Origin: an uncultured Acidimicrobiaceae bacterium
GTDB lineage: Bacteria > Actinomycetota > Acidimicrobiia > Acidimicrobiales > UBA8592
Direction: 5' to 3'
DNA: 18,158 bases
NCBI GenBank assembly: GCA_913031515.1
Contig: CAJWET010000008.1
Location: 1-18,158 of the forward strand
Shown here: piece by piece, positions 8,130-15,399 of the stretch
Numbering within the stretch: position 1 is the first letter of the stretch
How the letters are laid out: each line of letters starts with the position of its first letter
Notes under the pieces: generated by a model
Database searches by the model: none
What the model was told of the DNA's origin: nothing
What the model saw: the letters and a program-made list of their open reading frames with translations, nothing else
Made by a program: the position numbers and the translations under genes

Positions 8130-8143
8130 TGCTCCTTCGAGCA
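8130..8143 (-). promoter_or_regulatory. Inverted repeat enclosing the nuoC ribosome binding site
   Basis: On the coding strand this reads TGCTC-GAAG-GAGCA, a perfect 5-bp stem with a four-base loop, ending 2 nt before the nuoC ATG. The AAGGAG ribosome site is split between loop and right arm. If it folds, it would partly hide the site and could tie nuoC translation to ribosomes finishing nuoB. A stem this short could arise by chance. Confidence 0.35.
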
Positions 8144-8168
8144 AACTGAAGTTGTTCTGATCGGGAAT

Positions 8169-8684
8169 CTATTCAACAACAATGGGATCCCCTTTCCATC
8201 TTTCAGCCATATCTTCATTCATGATGCGTTCTTGGAGAAGAACAATCCCTTCAAGGAGAGCTTCAGGGCGTGGTGGGCACCCCGGAACGTACACATCTAC
8301 TGGGATAATCTGATCAACGCCTTTAGTAACGGAGTATGAATCCCAGTAAGGCCCGCCGCAATTGGCGCATGAACCCATAGAAATAACATATTTCGGGTCT
8401 GGCATTTGTTCCCAGAGACGCCGGACCACCGGAGCCATTTTGTCGGTGACTGTTCCAGAAACAACAAGAAAATCAGCTTGTCGCGGACTAGCAGGGAGAG
8501 GGATAACTCCTAAACGCATTACATCATAACGTGGAGAAGCAAATGCTGCCCCCATCTCGATCGCACAACACGCCAATCCCCATTGATACACCCACATTGA
8601 ATACCGTCGGCTCATATTAAGGAGTTTCGTCAATGGTTTTGGGATTTTTCCAGATTCTACAAGGCCCACAGCGCCTCCATACAT
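8169..8684 (-). CDS. nuoB: NADH-quinone oxidoreductase subunit B (4Fe-4S cluster N2)
   Basis: NuoB carries cluster N2, the last iron-sulfur centre before quinone. At 171 aa it has a normal length. The ligand set is complete: tandem cysteines C39-C40 in WGLACCAIEM, C106 in MGSCANCGG and C136 in PGCPPRPE. The ASPRQAD motif (65-71) that lines the quinone site is intact. The set-2 enzyme therefore keeps the cofactor needed for quinone reduction. The ATG at 8684 has GGAG only about 1 nt away, which is too close to be ideal. The in-frame GTG at 8669, preceded by GGAGG, is a plausible alternative start that would remove five residues. It begins 19 nt after the nuoA stop. It is the only nuoB in the window. 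Confidence 0.96.
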   Translation of the reverse strand: MYGGAVGLVESGKIPKPLTKLLNMSRRYSMWVYQWGLACCAIEMGAAFASPRYDVMRLGVIPLPASPRQADFLVVSGTVTDKMAPVVRRLWEQMPDPKYVISMGSCANCGGPYWDSYSVTKGVDQIIPVDVYVPGCPPRPEALLEGIVLLQERIMNEDMAERWKGDPIVVE

Positions 8685-8703
8685 GCTCCAATTTTTCTTG
8701 CCC

Positions 8704-9069
8704 CTATAACCATTTCAGGACTCCCTTGCGCCAGGCGTATAGAAGGCCGAGCAAAAGAATAAAGATAAATATCGCCATCTCCACAAGACCGAAATATCCG
8801 TATGTCTCCAATCTGGTTGCCCATGGAAAGATAAAGACTGCCTCAACATCGAACATGACAAATAGAAGAGCAAATATGTAATAGCGGATGTTGCTTTGAG
8901 CCCAGCCTGTCCCAATGGGGTCTACCCCAGATTCATATGAGAGATATTTTTGGTCTTGCTTTCGCGAAGGACGAATGAGAGCGCTTAATCCGACGAACGC
9001 GCCAACTAAAGCGCATGCAAGGACGCCAAATACTGCGACAGTAAGATAGCTGCGGAGAAAATCGGACAC
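8704..9069 (-). CDS. nuoA: NADH-quinone oxidoreductase subunit A
   Basis: NuoA is a three-helix membrane subunit that packs against NuoH, J and K and whose TM1-2 loop reaches the quinone pocket. At 121 aa it has a normal length. The conserved loop YESGVDP (45-51), the RYYIFALLFVMFDVEAVFIFPW segment (62-83) and the C-terminal AWRKGVLKW are all family signatures. The start codon is GTG; no in-frame ATG exists between it and the upstream stop at 9124-9126. No convincing ribosome site precedes it, and a promoter-like pair ends 8 nt upstream, so a leaderless message is possible. It is the first gene of set 2 and follows nuoN of set 1 after 128 bp. Confidence 0.94.
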   Translation of the reverse strand: MSDFLRSYLTVAVFGVLACALVGAFVGLSALIRPSRKQDQKYLSYESGVDPIGTGWAQSNIRYYIFALLFVMFDVEAVFIFPWATRLETYGYFGLVEMAIFIFILLLGLLYAWRKGVLKWL

Positions 9070-9197
9070 TGCGTTTGAGACTAGTAAGTAAGGGGCATAT
9101 GGGCCAACGTGTAAAGCCCTAACTTAGCCCAAAGTTTGGCAGTTTCGGTGGTCTACGAGTTAATCCTTGGATGGAAAATAGTTCTTCTTTACCCAAA
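9070..9197. other. Spacer between the two nuo sets
   Basis: This 128-bp gap between the nuoN stop and the nuoA start is the longest non-coding stretch in the window, where most junctions overlap or are under 52 bp. It holds a weak promoter candidate near nuoA. No GC-rich hairpin followed by a T-run was seen, so no intrinsic terminator separates the sets and read-through is likely. A small inverted repeat, CCAAA-G-TTTGG (9129-9139), is noted without a function. Confidence 0.6.
9078..9107 (-). promoter_or_regulatory. Candidate promoter for set 2 (nuoA)
   Basis: On the coding strand, TTGGCC (9102-9107; four of six matches to TTGACA) is followed after 18 nt by TAGTCT (9078-9083), which fits the loose actinobacterial -10 pattern TANNNT. 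Eight nt then lead to the GTG start of nuoA, so transcription could begin at or next to the start codon. This agrees with the lack of a ribosome site. The motifs are weak and may be chance. Confidence 0.3.
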
Positions 9198-10730
9198 TCA
9201 GAGGATAGGGAGTGCATCACGAGCTAACTCCACGATCGGGTGTGGCCAAATCCCGAAAATGAGTGTGAATCCTCCGGAAATTAGCAGGACAAATCCGACT
9301 TGAATCCGAATAGGAATATTTGCACGTGCTTGCCTATTACTAATCGGATCTGATTCTGTTTCACCAGTCATCCACATTTTTACCAAGATCTTTAAGTACA
9401 AAAATGCTGCAATGACAGCAGTAACCATTGCTGAAATTGCTAGACCGTATGAACGAGCTTCGATAGCTGCTTCAATAACATAAAACTTTGCGAAGAAACC
9501 CGTCGTCAATGGGATTCCAGCCTGGCCGAGAAGAAAAATAGTAAATACTGCTGCAAGAATAGGCCGACGGTTCGATAGGCCCTCAAAATCATCTAAAGTC
9601 GGTTGCCCACCGTTTAAGCCACCAACGATAGAAACAACTGCAAAACTTCCTAACACCATAAAAGCGTACGTTATTAAGTAGAAAGAAACTGAAATAACTC
9701 CATTTTCGGATCCGGATTGAAAGCCAACAAGGATATAACCTGCATGGCTAATGGACGAATAAGCCAGCAAGCGTTTGACATCGGTTTGGACAATTGCCAT
9801 AAAGGACCCTACAACTAATGTTGCTATTGCAAGACCGTAGATTATTGGCTTCCAATCGGTTTGGTAGGAGGCAAACGCTCCATAAAAAACGCGAATAAGC
9901 GCCGCAAATCCCGCTGCTTTCACTGCTGAAGCCATAAATGCAACAAAAGGGGTAGGGGAACCTTGATAAACGTCGGGCGTCCAAAAATGGAACGGTACTG
10001 TCGCGACTTTAAATCCAAGGCCGATAAGAACCATCGAAATTCCCGCTAATAGCAATGCGTCATTAGTTAGTTCAGTGGACTCTAGAAAGTCTCGAATAGC
10101 AACGAGACTCGTTGATCCTGTAGCTCCATAGATAAGAGCCATCCCATACAGAAGGAATCCCGATGCAAATGCACCAAGGATAAAGTATTTCATTCCAGCT
10201 TCCTGAGACTGAACTCGCCGCATATCCATAGCGGCAAGCACATACGCTGCGATTGATAGAACTTCAATGCCAAGAAATAGCACTATAAGGTCACTTGCTC
10301 CCGCCATTGTGATTCCACCAGAAGCGGAAAGCATGATGAGTACGAATGGCTCAGGCCCTGATATCCCTTCATTGATTAGGTATTCGCTAGCCAAACATGC
10401 AACAAGAACCACTGAAACGAGTATGAGAAAAGTGATTATAAGGGAAAATCCATCCACGCTAAAGCCGCCCGCGATAGTGCTAAATGGGCCCCTCTCATTG
10501 TCTTGAACGCGAACCCATAGTGGTATAGCTGAGATCAAGCTTGCTAATGCCGCGAGTCCTGTATAGACAGCATAAAACGAAGAAGGAAGGTCTTTGGGGG
10601 CGATTGAGGCAACAGTCAGTAGAAAAATACTAGCTCCGCACAGAATGAGTAGTGGAAGTAACGCCACCCAAGCTATGTCAGGAGTTGTAATTGTCGAAGC
10701 AAAGATAGTTTCAGTGGAAAACGAGGACAT
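9198..10730 (-). CDS. nuoN: NADH-quinone oxidoreductase subunit N, set 1
   Basis: NuoN is the proximal antiporter-like proton-pumping subunit of the membrane arm. At 510 aa it is of family length. Channel residues are present at E156 (FLGIEVLSIAAYVLAAM), K181 (GMKYFILGAF), K241 in GFKVATVPFHFWTPDVYQGSPTP and K271. The RLLAYSSISHAGYILVG segment and IPLTTGFFAKFYV near the C-terminus are also typical. The ATG overlaps the nuoM stop by one base (TAATG). A near-perfect AAGGAGG lies 9 nt upstream inside the nuoM coding end, so this start is well supported. It closes set 1 in the classical G-to-N order. It is the only nuoN in the window. Confidence 0.96.
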   Translation of the reverse strand: MSSFSTETIFASTITTPDIAWVALLPLLILCGASIFLLTVASIAPKDLPSSFYAVYTGLAALASLISAIPLWVRVQDNERGPFSTIAGGFSVDGFSLIITFLILVSVVLVACLASEYLINEGISGPEPFVLIMLSASGGITMAGASDLIVLFLGIEVLSIAAYVLAAMDMRRVQSQEAGMKYFILGAFASGFLLYGMALIYGATGSTSLVAIRDFLESTELTNDALLLAGISMVLIGLGFKVATVPFHFWTPDVYQGSPTPFVAFMASAVKAAGFAALIRVFYGAFASYQTDWKPIIYGLAIATLVVGSFMAIVQTDVKRLLAYSSISHAGYILVGFQSGSENGVISVSFYLITYAFMVLGSFAVVSIVGGLNGGQPTLDDFEGLSNRRPILAAVFTIFLLGQAGIPLTTGFFAKFYVIEAAIEARSYGLAISAMVTAVIAAFLYLKILVKMWMTGETESDPISNRQARANIPIRIQVGFVLLISGGFTLIFGIWPHPIVELARDALPIL

Positions 10731-12385
10731 TACTGGTGCCCTCCTTTATCGTGATGGTCATCTGATTCGTGATGACCCCCATGATTGTGAGAGTCCTCAA
10801 CTAAATCTGCAAAGGAGCTTCGTGTACCTACCGTCGGAGTAGGTTCTCGGAATGCTCCACCTTCAACATGTTCTTCGACATGAGCAACCAATCTATCTAC
10901 TGCCGGCTCGATTCTATTGAGCATCGGCTTGGGATAAACCCCTAAGTAAACAATTGCGACAATAAGAGGAAGCAGGATGAGGCGCTCCCAAGGAGTTAAA
11001 TCTTTAGTCTGATCCTCCGCTGACTCTTCCGGCCCATGGAAAACTCGTTGGTAGGCCCAAAGGAGATATAAGGCAGCAAGAACAACCCCTACAGCCGCTA
11101 CCACGGCCCACCATCGGTGCGCTGTGAAGGCACCAAGGAGAATGAGGAACTCACCGACAAACCCATTAAGCCCTGGTAACCCTATTGACGAAAGCATAAC
11201 GATAGTGAAAGCACCAGCAAGAATAGGCGCAGACTTTTGAATGCCGCCAAGTTCAGCGATTTCTCTCGTGTGTTTTCTTTCGTAAATAATTCCTACGAGA
11301 AGAAAAAGGGCCCCTGTTGATATCCCATGGTTGATCATTTGGACTGTTGCGCCTTGAATCCCCTGAGTATTTAAAGCAAATGTTCCAAGGATGATGAAAC
11401 CTAGGTGGGCAATTGAAGAGTATGCGACAAGTCGTTTTAAATCACTTTGCATAGTAGCTACAACCGCACCGTAGAGAATCCCAATCACCCCTAGAGTTAA
11501 AAATACTGGAGCAAAAAAATGAGATGCCTCAGGGAAAAGGAAAAGGCCGAAACGGATAAATCCGTAAGTTCCTAGTTTTAACATTACGCCGGCAAGGATA
11601 ACTGAACCGGCAGTTGGAGCTTCGGTGTGGGCATCTGGTAACCACGTGTGTACTGGAAATAGTGGAACTTTAACTGCGAAAGCAAGAGCAAATCCAAGGA
11701 AAAGGATACGACCAGTAGCCGTTGAGATTGCAGGATTTCCAGCTATCTCTAAAAGATTAAACGTGATGTCACTACCGGCATCTCTTGAGTGGAGAGATGC
11801 CAAAGCAATGATGCTCACTAGCATGATCGCTGACCCGAGCATAGTGAATAGAAAGAATTTTGTTGCCGCATATTTTGCGTTCCCATGCCCCCATTTTCCG
11901 ATAAGAAAATACATAGGAATCAGCACTATCTCGAAGAACACGAAAAACATGAAAAGGTCAAGCGCAACAAATGCTCCCATGCAGCCAGACTGGAGAATGA
12001 GAAGCCAAATGTAATATGCCTTGTGGTTATGGGATGGATTTATCGCCACTATGGCCAATGGGAATAGAAGTCCTGTAAGCACAACGAGGAAGAGTGAGAT
12101 GCCATCGATACCCGCAAACCATTGGATGCCAAGACTTTTAATCCATGTCGCTTGGGAAATAAATTGGAAATCAGAATTGGTTTCAAACGCAGTGAGAATC
12201 CAGATAGATATAGCTCCTACCATTCCAGAGAAAAGGGTCGCTACTAACTTGTGTAAACCGCTTCGAGCTGATGGAGTCAAAGCTACCGCGAAAGCTCCGA
12301 TAATCGGAAGAATAACCAACGCAGGGATGGTGGGGAAAGAGGGCTCGGTCGATGCTAGAGAAGAGGCAAAGAAAGTAGATCCCAT
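10730..12385 (-). CDS. nuoM: NADH-quinone oxidoreductase subunit M, set 1, with His-rich C-terminal tail
   Basis: This is the middle antiporter-like proton-pumping subunit of complex I, 551 aa. Key residues are E152 in VFFEIVLIPMYFLIGKWG and K239 in FAVKVPLFPVHTWLPDAHTEAP. RLVAYSSIAHLGFI and GLPGLNGFVGEFLIL follow in the expected order. After the last membrane helix (IYLGVYPKPMLNRIEP) comes a hydrophilic tail of some 60 residues whose last 20 contain seven histidines plus Asp and Glu. Most NuoM proteins stop soon after the PxPML segment. The Lys-Gly-Gly codons of the tail also form the AAGGAGG ribosome site of nuoN. The ATG overlaps the nuoL stop (TAATG), with AAGGA about 9-10 nt upstream. 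It is paralogous to the gene at 1-1488. Confidence 0.96.
   Translation of the reverse strand: MGSTFFASSLASTEPSFPTIPALVILPIIGAFAVALTPSARSGLHKLVATLFSGMVGAISIWILTAFETNSDFQFISQATWIKSLGIQWFAGIDGISLFLVVLTGLLFPLAIVAINPSHNHKAYYIWLLILQSGCMGAFVALDLFMFFVFFEIVLIPMYFLIGKWGHGNAKYAATKFFLFTMLGSAIMLVSIIALASLHSRDAGSDITFNLLEIAGNPAISTATGRILFLGFALAFAVKVPLFPVHTWLPDAHTEAPTAGSVILAGVMLKLGTYGFIRFGLFLFPEASHFFAPVFLTLGVIGILYGAVVATMQSDLKRLVAYSSIAHLGFIILGTFALNTQGIQGATVQMINHGISTGALFLLVGIIYERKHTREIAELGGIQKSAPILAGAFTIVMLSSIGLPGLNGFVGEFLILLGAFTAHRWWAVVAAVGVVLAALYLLWAYQRVFHGPEESAEDQTKDLTPWERLILLPLIVAIVYLGVYPKPMLNRIEPAVDRLVAHVEEHVEGGAFREPTPTVGTRSSFADLVEDSHNHGGHHESDDHHDKGGHQ
10733..10792 (-). other. Histidine-rich C-terminal tail coding segment of nuoM (set 1)
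   Basis: This segment codes for residues 532-551: seven His (533, 535, 538, 539, 544, 545, 550) with Asp, Glu, Gly and Asn, ending one residue after the last His. It also encodes the nuoN ribosome binding site at 10740-10746. Such low-complexity His/Asp tails can bind divalent metals, but no function is shown. Confidence 0.85.
10740..10746 (-). promoter_or_regulatory. Strong ribosome binding site of nuoN inside nuoM
   Basis: The coding strand reads AAGGAGG, 9 nt before the nuoN ATG. It is the clearest Shine-Dalgarno site in the window and fixes the nuoN start. It doubles as Lys-Gly-Gly codons of the nuoM tail. Confidence 0.8.
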
Positions 12386-14346
12386 TAGAAATTCATCCTT
12401 GTGATGAAATACACGACGACGACGATGCTGCCAAAGACCATACCTAGCGCGTAGGTTCGAATTAGCCCTGTTTGGAAGACTCGCATTTTTGTCCCGAGTA
12501 GTTGTGTAAGTCGACCTGTCCCATTAACGGCGCCATCAATAACGGTCTTGTCAAACCATGCGAATGAGGCAAATAGTTTTCTTCCTGGGCCGCCCATAAA
12601 ATTACTAACCCATTGATCAAAACCCCAAGCATCTCGGAGTATCTTTGGCTCTACGATGTTTGACGCAATTCGATTCCATCTATATATATAGACTGCGAGA
12701 CCAATGCCTACCGTTGCGCCGGCGATTGCTACCATAGCCAAAATCCATTTCGTTGCTCCGGATGCTGAAATATGGACTTCGTTTCCAAACAGAATTGGTT
12801 CGAGCCAACTCTCTAGGAGCTTTGTGTCATGGGTAAATGGGAGGTTGAGCACCCCGGCGACCACTGCAAGTAGGGCCAATACGATGAGGGGGACGGTCAT
12901 AATCCACGGGGATTCATGTGGCTGTGACGTTTGGTGTTCGCTGGATTCATCTTCAGAAGAAATCTCTTCAAGTTCTTGTTTGTCCTCGTTTTGAGAGGTT
13001 TCAACTTCTTTCCACTTAGGTTCTCCAAAGAAAGTCATAAATACCAGACGACTCATGTAGAACGCCGTTAAGACAGCAGCGATCAGCAGAAGCACCCAAG
13101 CAACCCGATTTTCGTTCCATGCTGCAAGAAGGACTTCGTCTTTCGACCAGAAGCCTGAAAACGGTGGAACTCCTGCGATAGCAAGCCAGCCAAGAATAAA
13201 AGTGGCAGCAGTCAACGGCATCGCCTTGGCAAGGCCTCCATACCTTCTCATATCTTGCTCATGGTGCATGCCGTGGATGACAGAACCAGCTCCAAGGAAG
13301 AGAAGCGCTTTGAAGAAAGCATGGGTAACCATGTGAAAAATCGCTGCTACATATAGTCCCGAACCTACTGCGACAAACATAAATCCAAGCTGACTGACGG
13401 TTGAGTATGCTAAAACTTTCTTGATGTCATTTTGAGCTACTGCCGCTGCAGCTGCGAATAGAGCTGTGACCAACCCAACTATCCAAATTAGATTAGTTGA
13501 CCAATCACTAGCTATAGCAAGGACTGGGTTCATCCGTGTTAGTAAATAAACTCCGGATGTGACCATAGTGGCAGCATGGATGAGTGCTGAGACCGGAGTT
13601 GGGCCTGCCATTGCATCCGGAAGCCAGAGATAGAGGGGGAATTGGGCTGATTTTCCCGCTGCTCCGATGAAAAGCATAACGACTATAATCGTTGCCGTCG
13701 TTTGGGAAATGAGACTCCCTTCAATCGTGGAAGAGAATATGTCACTGTATTTAAGTGATCCCACCTTAAAGAAGATAAAGAACATAGCCACCATAAAGCC
13801 CCAGTCTCCGACCCTGTTAGTGACAAAGGCTTTCTTCCCGGCCGAGGCATTCGTAGCATCTTCAAACCAAAATGAGATCAGGAAGTAGGAGCAGACCCCA
13901 ACTCCTTCCCATCCTAAGAACGTCATCAGTAGGTTGTCTCCAAGGACCAGAATGAGCATAGAAAAGACAAATAGGTTTAGGTATATAAAGAACTTCGAAA
14001 AGTTTGGATCTCCATGCATATAACCAATCGCATACATGTGTATGAGAGTGCTAACTCCAGTTACAAAAAGAACCATCGTGATGGACAGAGGATCTCCTAA
14101 GAACCCCATCGAGACAGATAACTCCCCAGAAGGTATCCATTCAAATAGGTTCAGTTCGTAGACACGATTCGCACTGTCCTTAGATAGGAGTCCTGAAAAC
14201 ACTATGACAGCTGCAATGAATGAAGCTCCAACCATTGTTGTAGCAATCCATCCGGACGCTGGTTCTCCTAATCGTCTTCCGGTGAGACTTAATACGAGAA
14301 ACCCTAAGAGAGGGAAGAGAGGGATAAGACAAAGTAAATCTTGCAC
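12385..14346 (-). CDS. nuoL: NADH-quinone oxidoreductase subunit L, set 1
   Basis: This is the distal antiporter-like pumping subunit with C-terminal lateral helix, 653 aa, normal length. E147 (LGWEGVGVCSYFLISFW), K232 (AAGKSAQFPLYLWLPDAMAGPTP), K346 (THAFFKALLFLGAGS) and VLAYSTVSQLGFMF mark the channel. PPFSGFWSKDE (394-404) is a NuoL hallmark. Residues 443-478 form a hydrophilic loop with twelve Asp/Glu residues between two predicted membrane segments. The C-terminal half-amphipathic region (DQWVSNFMGGPGRKL, TVIDGAVNGTGRLTQLLG) fits the lateral helix and shares the VDG.VN..GR pattern with the set-2 copy. The start codon is GTG at 14346, with AAGGGGA about 5 nt upstream. A nearby ATG (14348-14346) is out of frame. 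It starts 1 nt after the nuoK stop. Confidence 0.96.
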   Translation of the reverse strand: MQDLLCLIPLFPLLGFLVLSLTGRRLGEPASGWIATTMVGASFIAAVIVFSGLLSKDSANRVYELNLFEWIPSGELSVSMGFLGDPLSITMVLFVTGVSTLIHMYAIGYMHGDPNFSKFFIYLNLFVFSMLILVLGDNLLMTFLGWEGVGVCSYFLISFWFEDATNASAGKKAFVTNRVGDWGFMVAMFFIFFKVGSLKYSDIFSSTIEGSLISQTTATIIVVMLFIGAAGKSAQFPLYLWLPDAMAGPTPVSALIHAATMVTSGVYLLTRMNPVLAIASDWSTNLIWIVGLVTALFAAAAAVAQNDIKKVLAYSTVSQLGFMFVAVGSGLYVAAIFHMVTHAFFKALLFLGAGSVIHGMHHEQDMRRYGGLAKAMPLTAATFILGWLAIAGVPPFSGFWSKDEVLLAAWNENRVAWVLLLIAAVLTAFYMSRLVFMTFFGEPKWKEVETSQNEDKQELEEISSEDESSEHQTSQPHESPWIMTVPLIVLALLAVVAGVLNLPFTHDTKLLESWLEPILFGNEVHISASGATKWILAMVAIAGATVGIGLAVYIYRWNRIASNIVEPKILRDAWGFDQWVSNFMGGPGRKLFASFAWFDKTVIDGAVNGTGRLTQLLGTKMRVFQTGLIRTYALGMVFGSIVVVVYFITRMNF

Positions 14347-14347
14347 A

Positions 14348-14665
14348 TTATCCCCTTAGAACCGAAACTTCATCGACGGATGCCTTGGGACGTCGGCGCA
14401 TAACAGCAACCACGATTGCAAGACCTATGACAACTTCGGCAGCTGCTACAACGAGAACAAAAAGGACAGAAACTTGCCCTCCAAGGTCGCCCATATCCTT
14501 TCCGAAGGATACAAAGGCTAAATTTGCCGCATTTAGCATCAATTCGATGCACATGAACATAATGAGCGGATTCCTGCGGACAAGAAGCCCTATAGACCCT
14601 ATGACAAATAACATTGCTGAAAGAGCGAGGTAATAGCCAGGTCCGATCGTAAGAGCGAAAGTCAT
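14348..14665 (-). CDS. nuoK: NADH-quinone oxidoreductase subunit K, set 1
   Basis: This is the small MrpC-like membrane subunit, 105 aa, with three predicted helices. The buried glutamates E41 (MFMCIELMLNAANLAFV) and E77 (VAAAEVVIGLAIVV) correspond to E36 and E72 of E. coli NuoK. The C-terminal tail RRRPKASVDEVSVLRG is basic and short. The ATG overlaps the nuoJ TGA stop by 4 nt (ATGA), a typical translational-coupling junction. Compared with the set-2 copy (3836-4135) the helix-2 motif is nearly the same, while the N-terminus is different. Confidence 0.95.
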   Translation of the reverse strand: MTFALTIGPGYYLALSAMLFVIGSIGLLVRRNPLIMFMCIELMLNAANLAFVSFGKDMGDLGGQVSVLFVLVVAAAEVVIGLAIVVAVMRRRPKASVDEVSVLRG

Positions 14666-15399
14666 TCGTCCATCATCTCCGAACCAGATTTAGGTTCAGT
14701 CACGGGTTCATGGCCCGCAATCTCGTCCTCGCAAACTTCTTCTACAACTACTGAAGATTGGTCGGATTGTTCTATTTGAAAGAAAGCTGATACTTCAGTT
14801 TCGGGGATACTTTCAAATTCTATTTTTGGACGTCGAGATAACACAACTGCTCCAACTACAGCAATTGTGAGAAGAAGAGCGGTTAGTTCAAGTGCGAAAA
14901 CGTATCTGGTCGAGAATAGTGATCTTCCTATATCGTGAATATTCTCTTCTGGGGCAACGATGGTCCCATCGCCAAGTTCAGTTACTTGCTCTATAGCCAG
15001 CCCACCTTCGGAAGGTAGGAAAGTAGCTTCCTGCGGCGGTACTCCAGTTACTTCACCTGCTGTAGCTATACCGATAAGAGTCCCAATTACAAGGAACCCT
15101 ACTAAAGCCAAAAGCGCTAAATGGCGTTGCCCGATAATAGGCTCGGTCCGAATATTCTCTGCTCGATCGACTCCAAGCAACATAATCACGAAGAGGAACA
15201 AGATCACTATTGCTCCCGCATACACGATGATTTGAACAGCAGCTAGGAAGTAAGCCTCTAGGTTTATGAAATGAATCGCGATTCCGAAGAGAGTTGCAAC
15301 AAGTGAAAGAGCTGCATGTACGGGGTTTTTAAGAAATACAACTCCGCATGCGCCAGCTAAAACCACTCCAGCAGCAATAAAGAAAGTCACTGCCTCCAT
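14662..15399 (-). CDS. nuoJ: NADH-quinone oxidoreductase subunit J, set 1, with acidic C-tail
   Basis: This is a complex I membrane subunit with five predicted helices, 245 aa against a usual 160-200 or more. Family marks are KNPVHAALSLVATLFGIAIHFINLEA (24-49) and the helix-3 segment VQIIVYAGAIVILFLFVIMLLG (55-76). Residues 114-165, between predicted helices 4 and 5, form a long external loop. Residues 190-245 form a hydrophilic tail with about sixteen Asp/Glu. Extended NuoJ proteins are known in actinobacteria, so the tail may be lineage-typical. The ATG overlaps the nuoI stop as TAATG. Its paralogue at 4136-4627 is 82 residues shorter and lacks both additions. Confidence 0.95.
   Translation of the reverse strand: MEAVTFFIAAGVVLAGACGVVFLKNPVHAALSLVATLFGIAIHFINLEAYFLAAVQIIVYAGAIVILFLFVIMLLGVDRAENIRTEPIIGQRHLALLALVGFLVIGTLIGIATAGEVTGVPPQEATFLPSEGGLAIEQVTELGDGTIVAPEENIHDIGRSLFSTRYVFALELTALLLTIAVVGAVVLSRRPKIEFESIPETEVSAFFQIEQSDQSSVVVEEVCEDEIAGHEPVTEPKSGSEMMDE

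Noticed and set aside
9129..9139. Inverted repeat CCAAA-G-TTTGG in the spacer as a terminator or operator
   Set aside because: The loop is a single base, there is no T-run, and the arms are only 5 bp; too weak to name.
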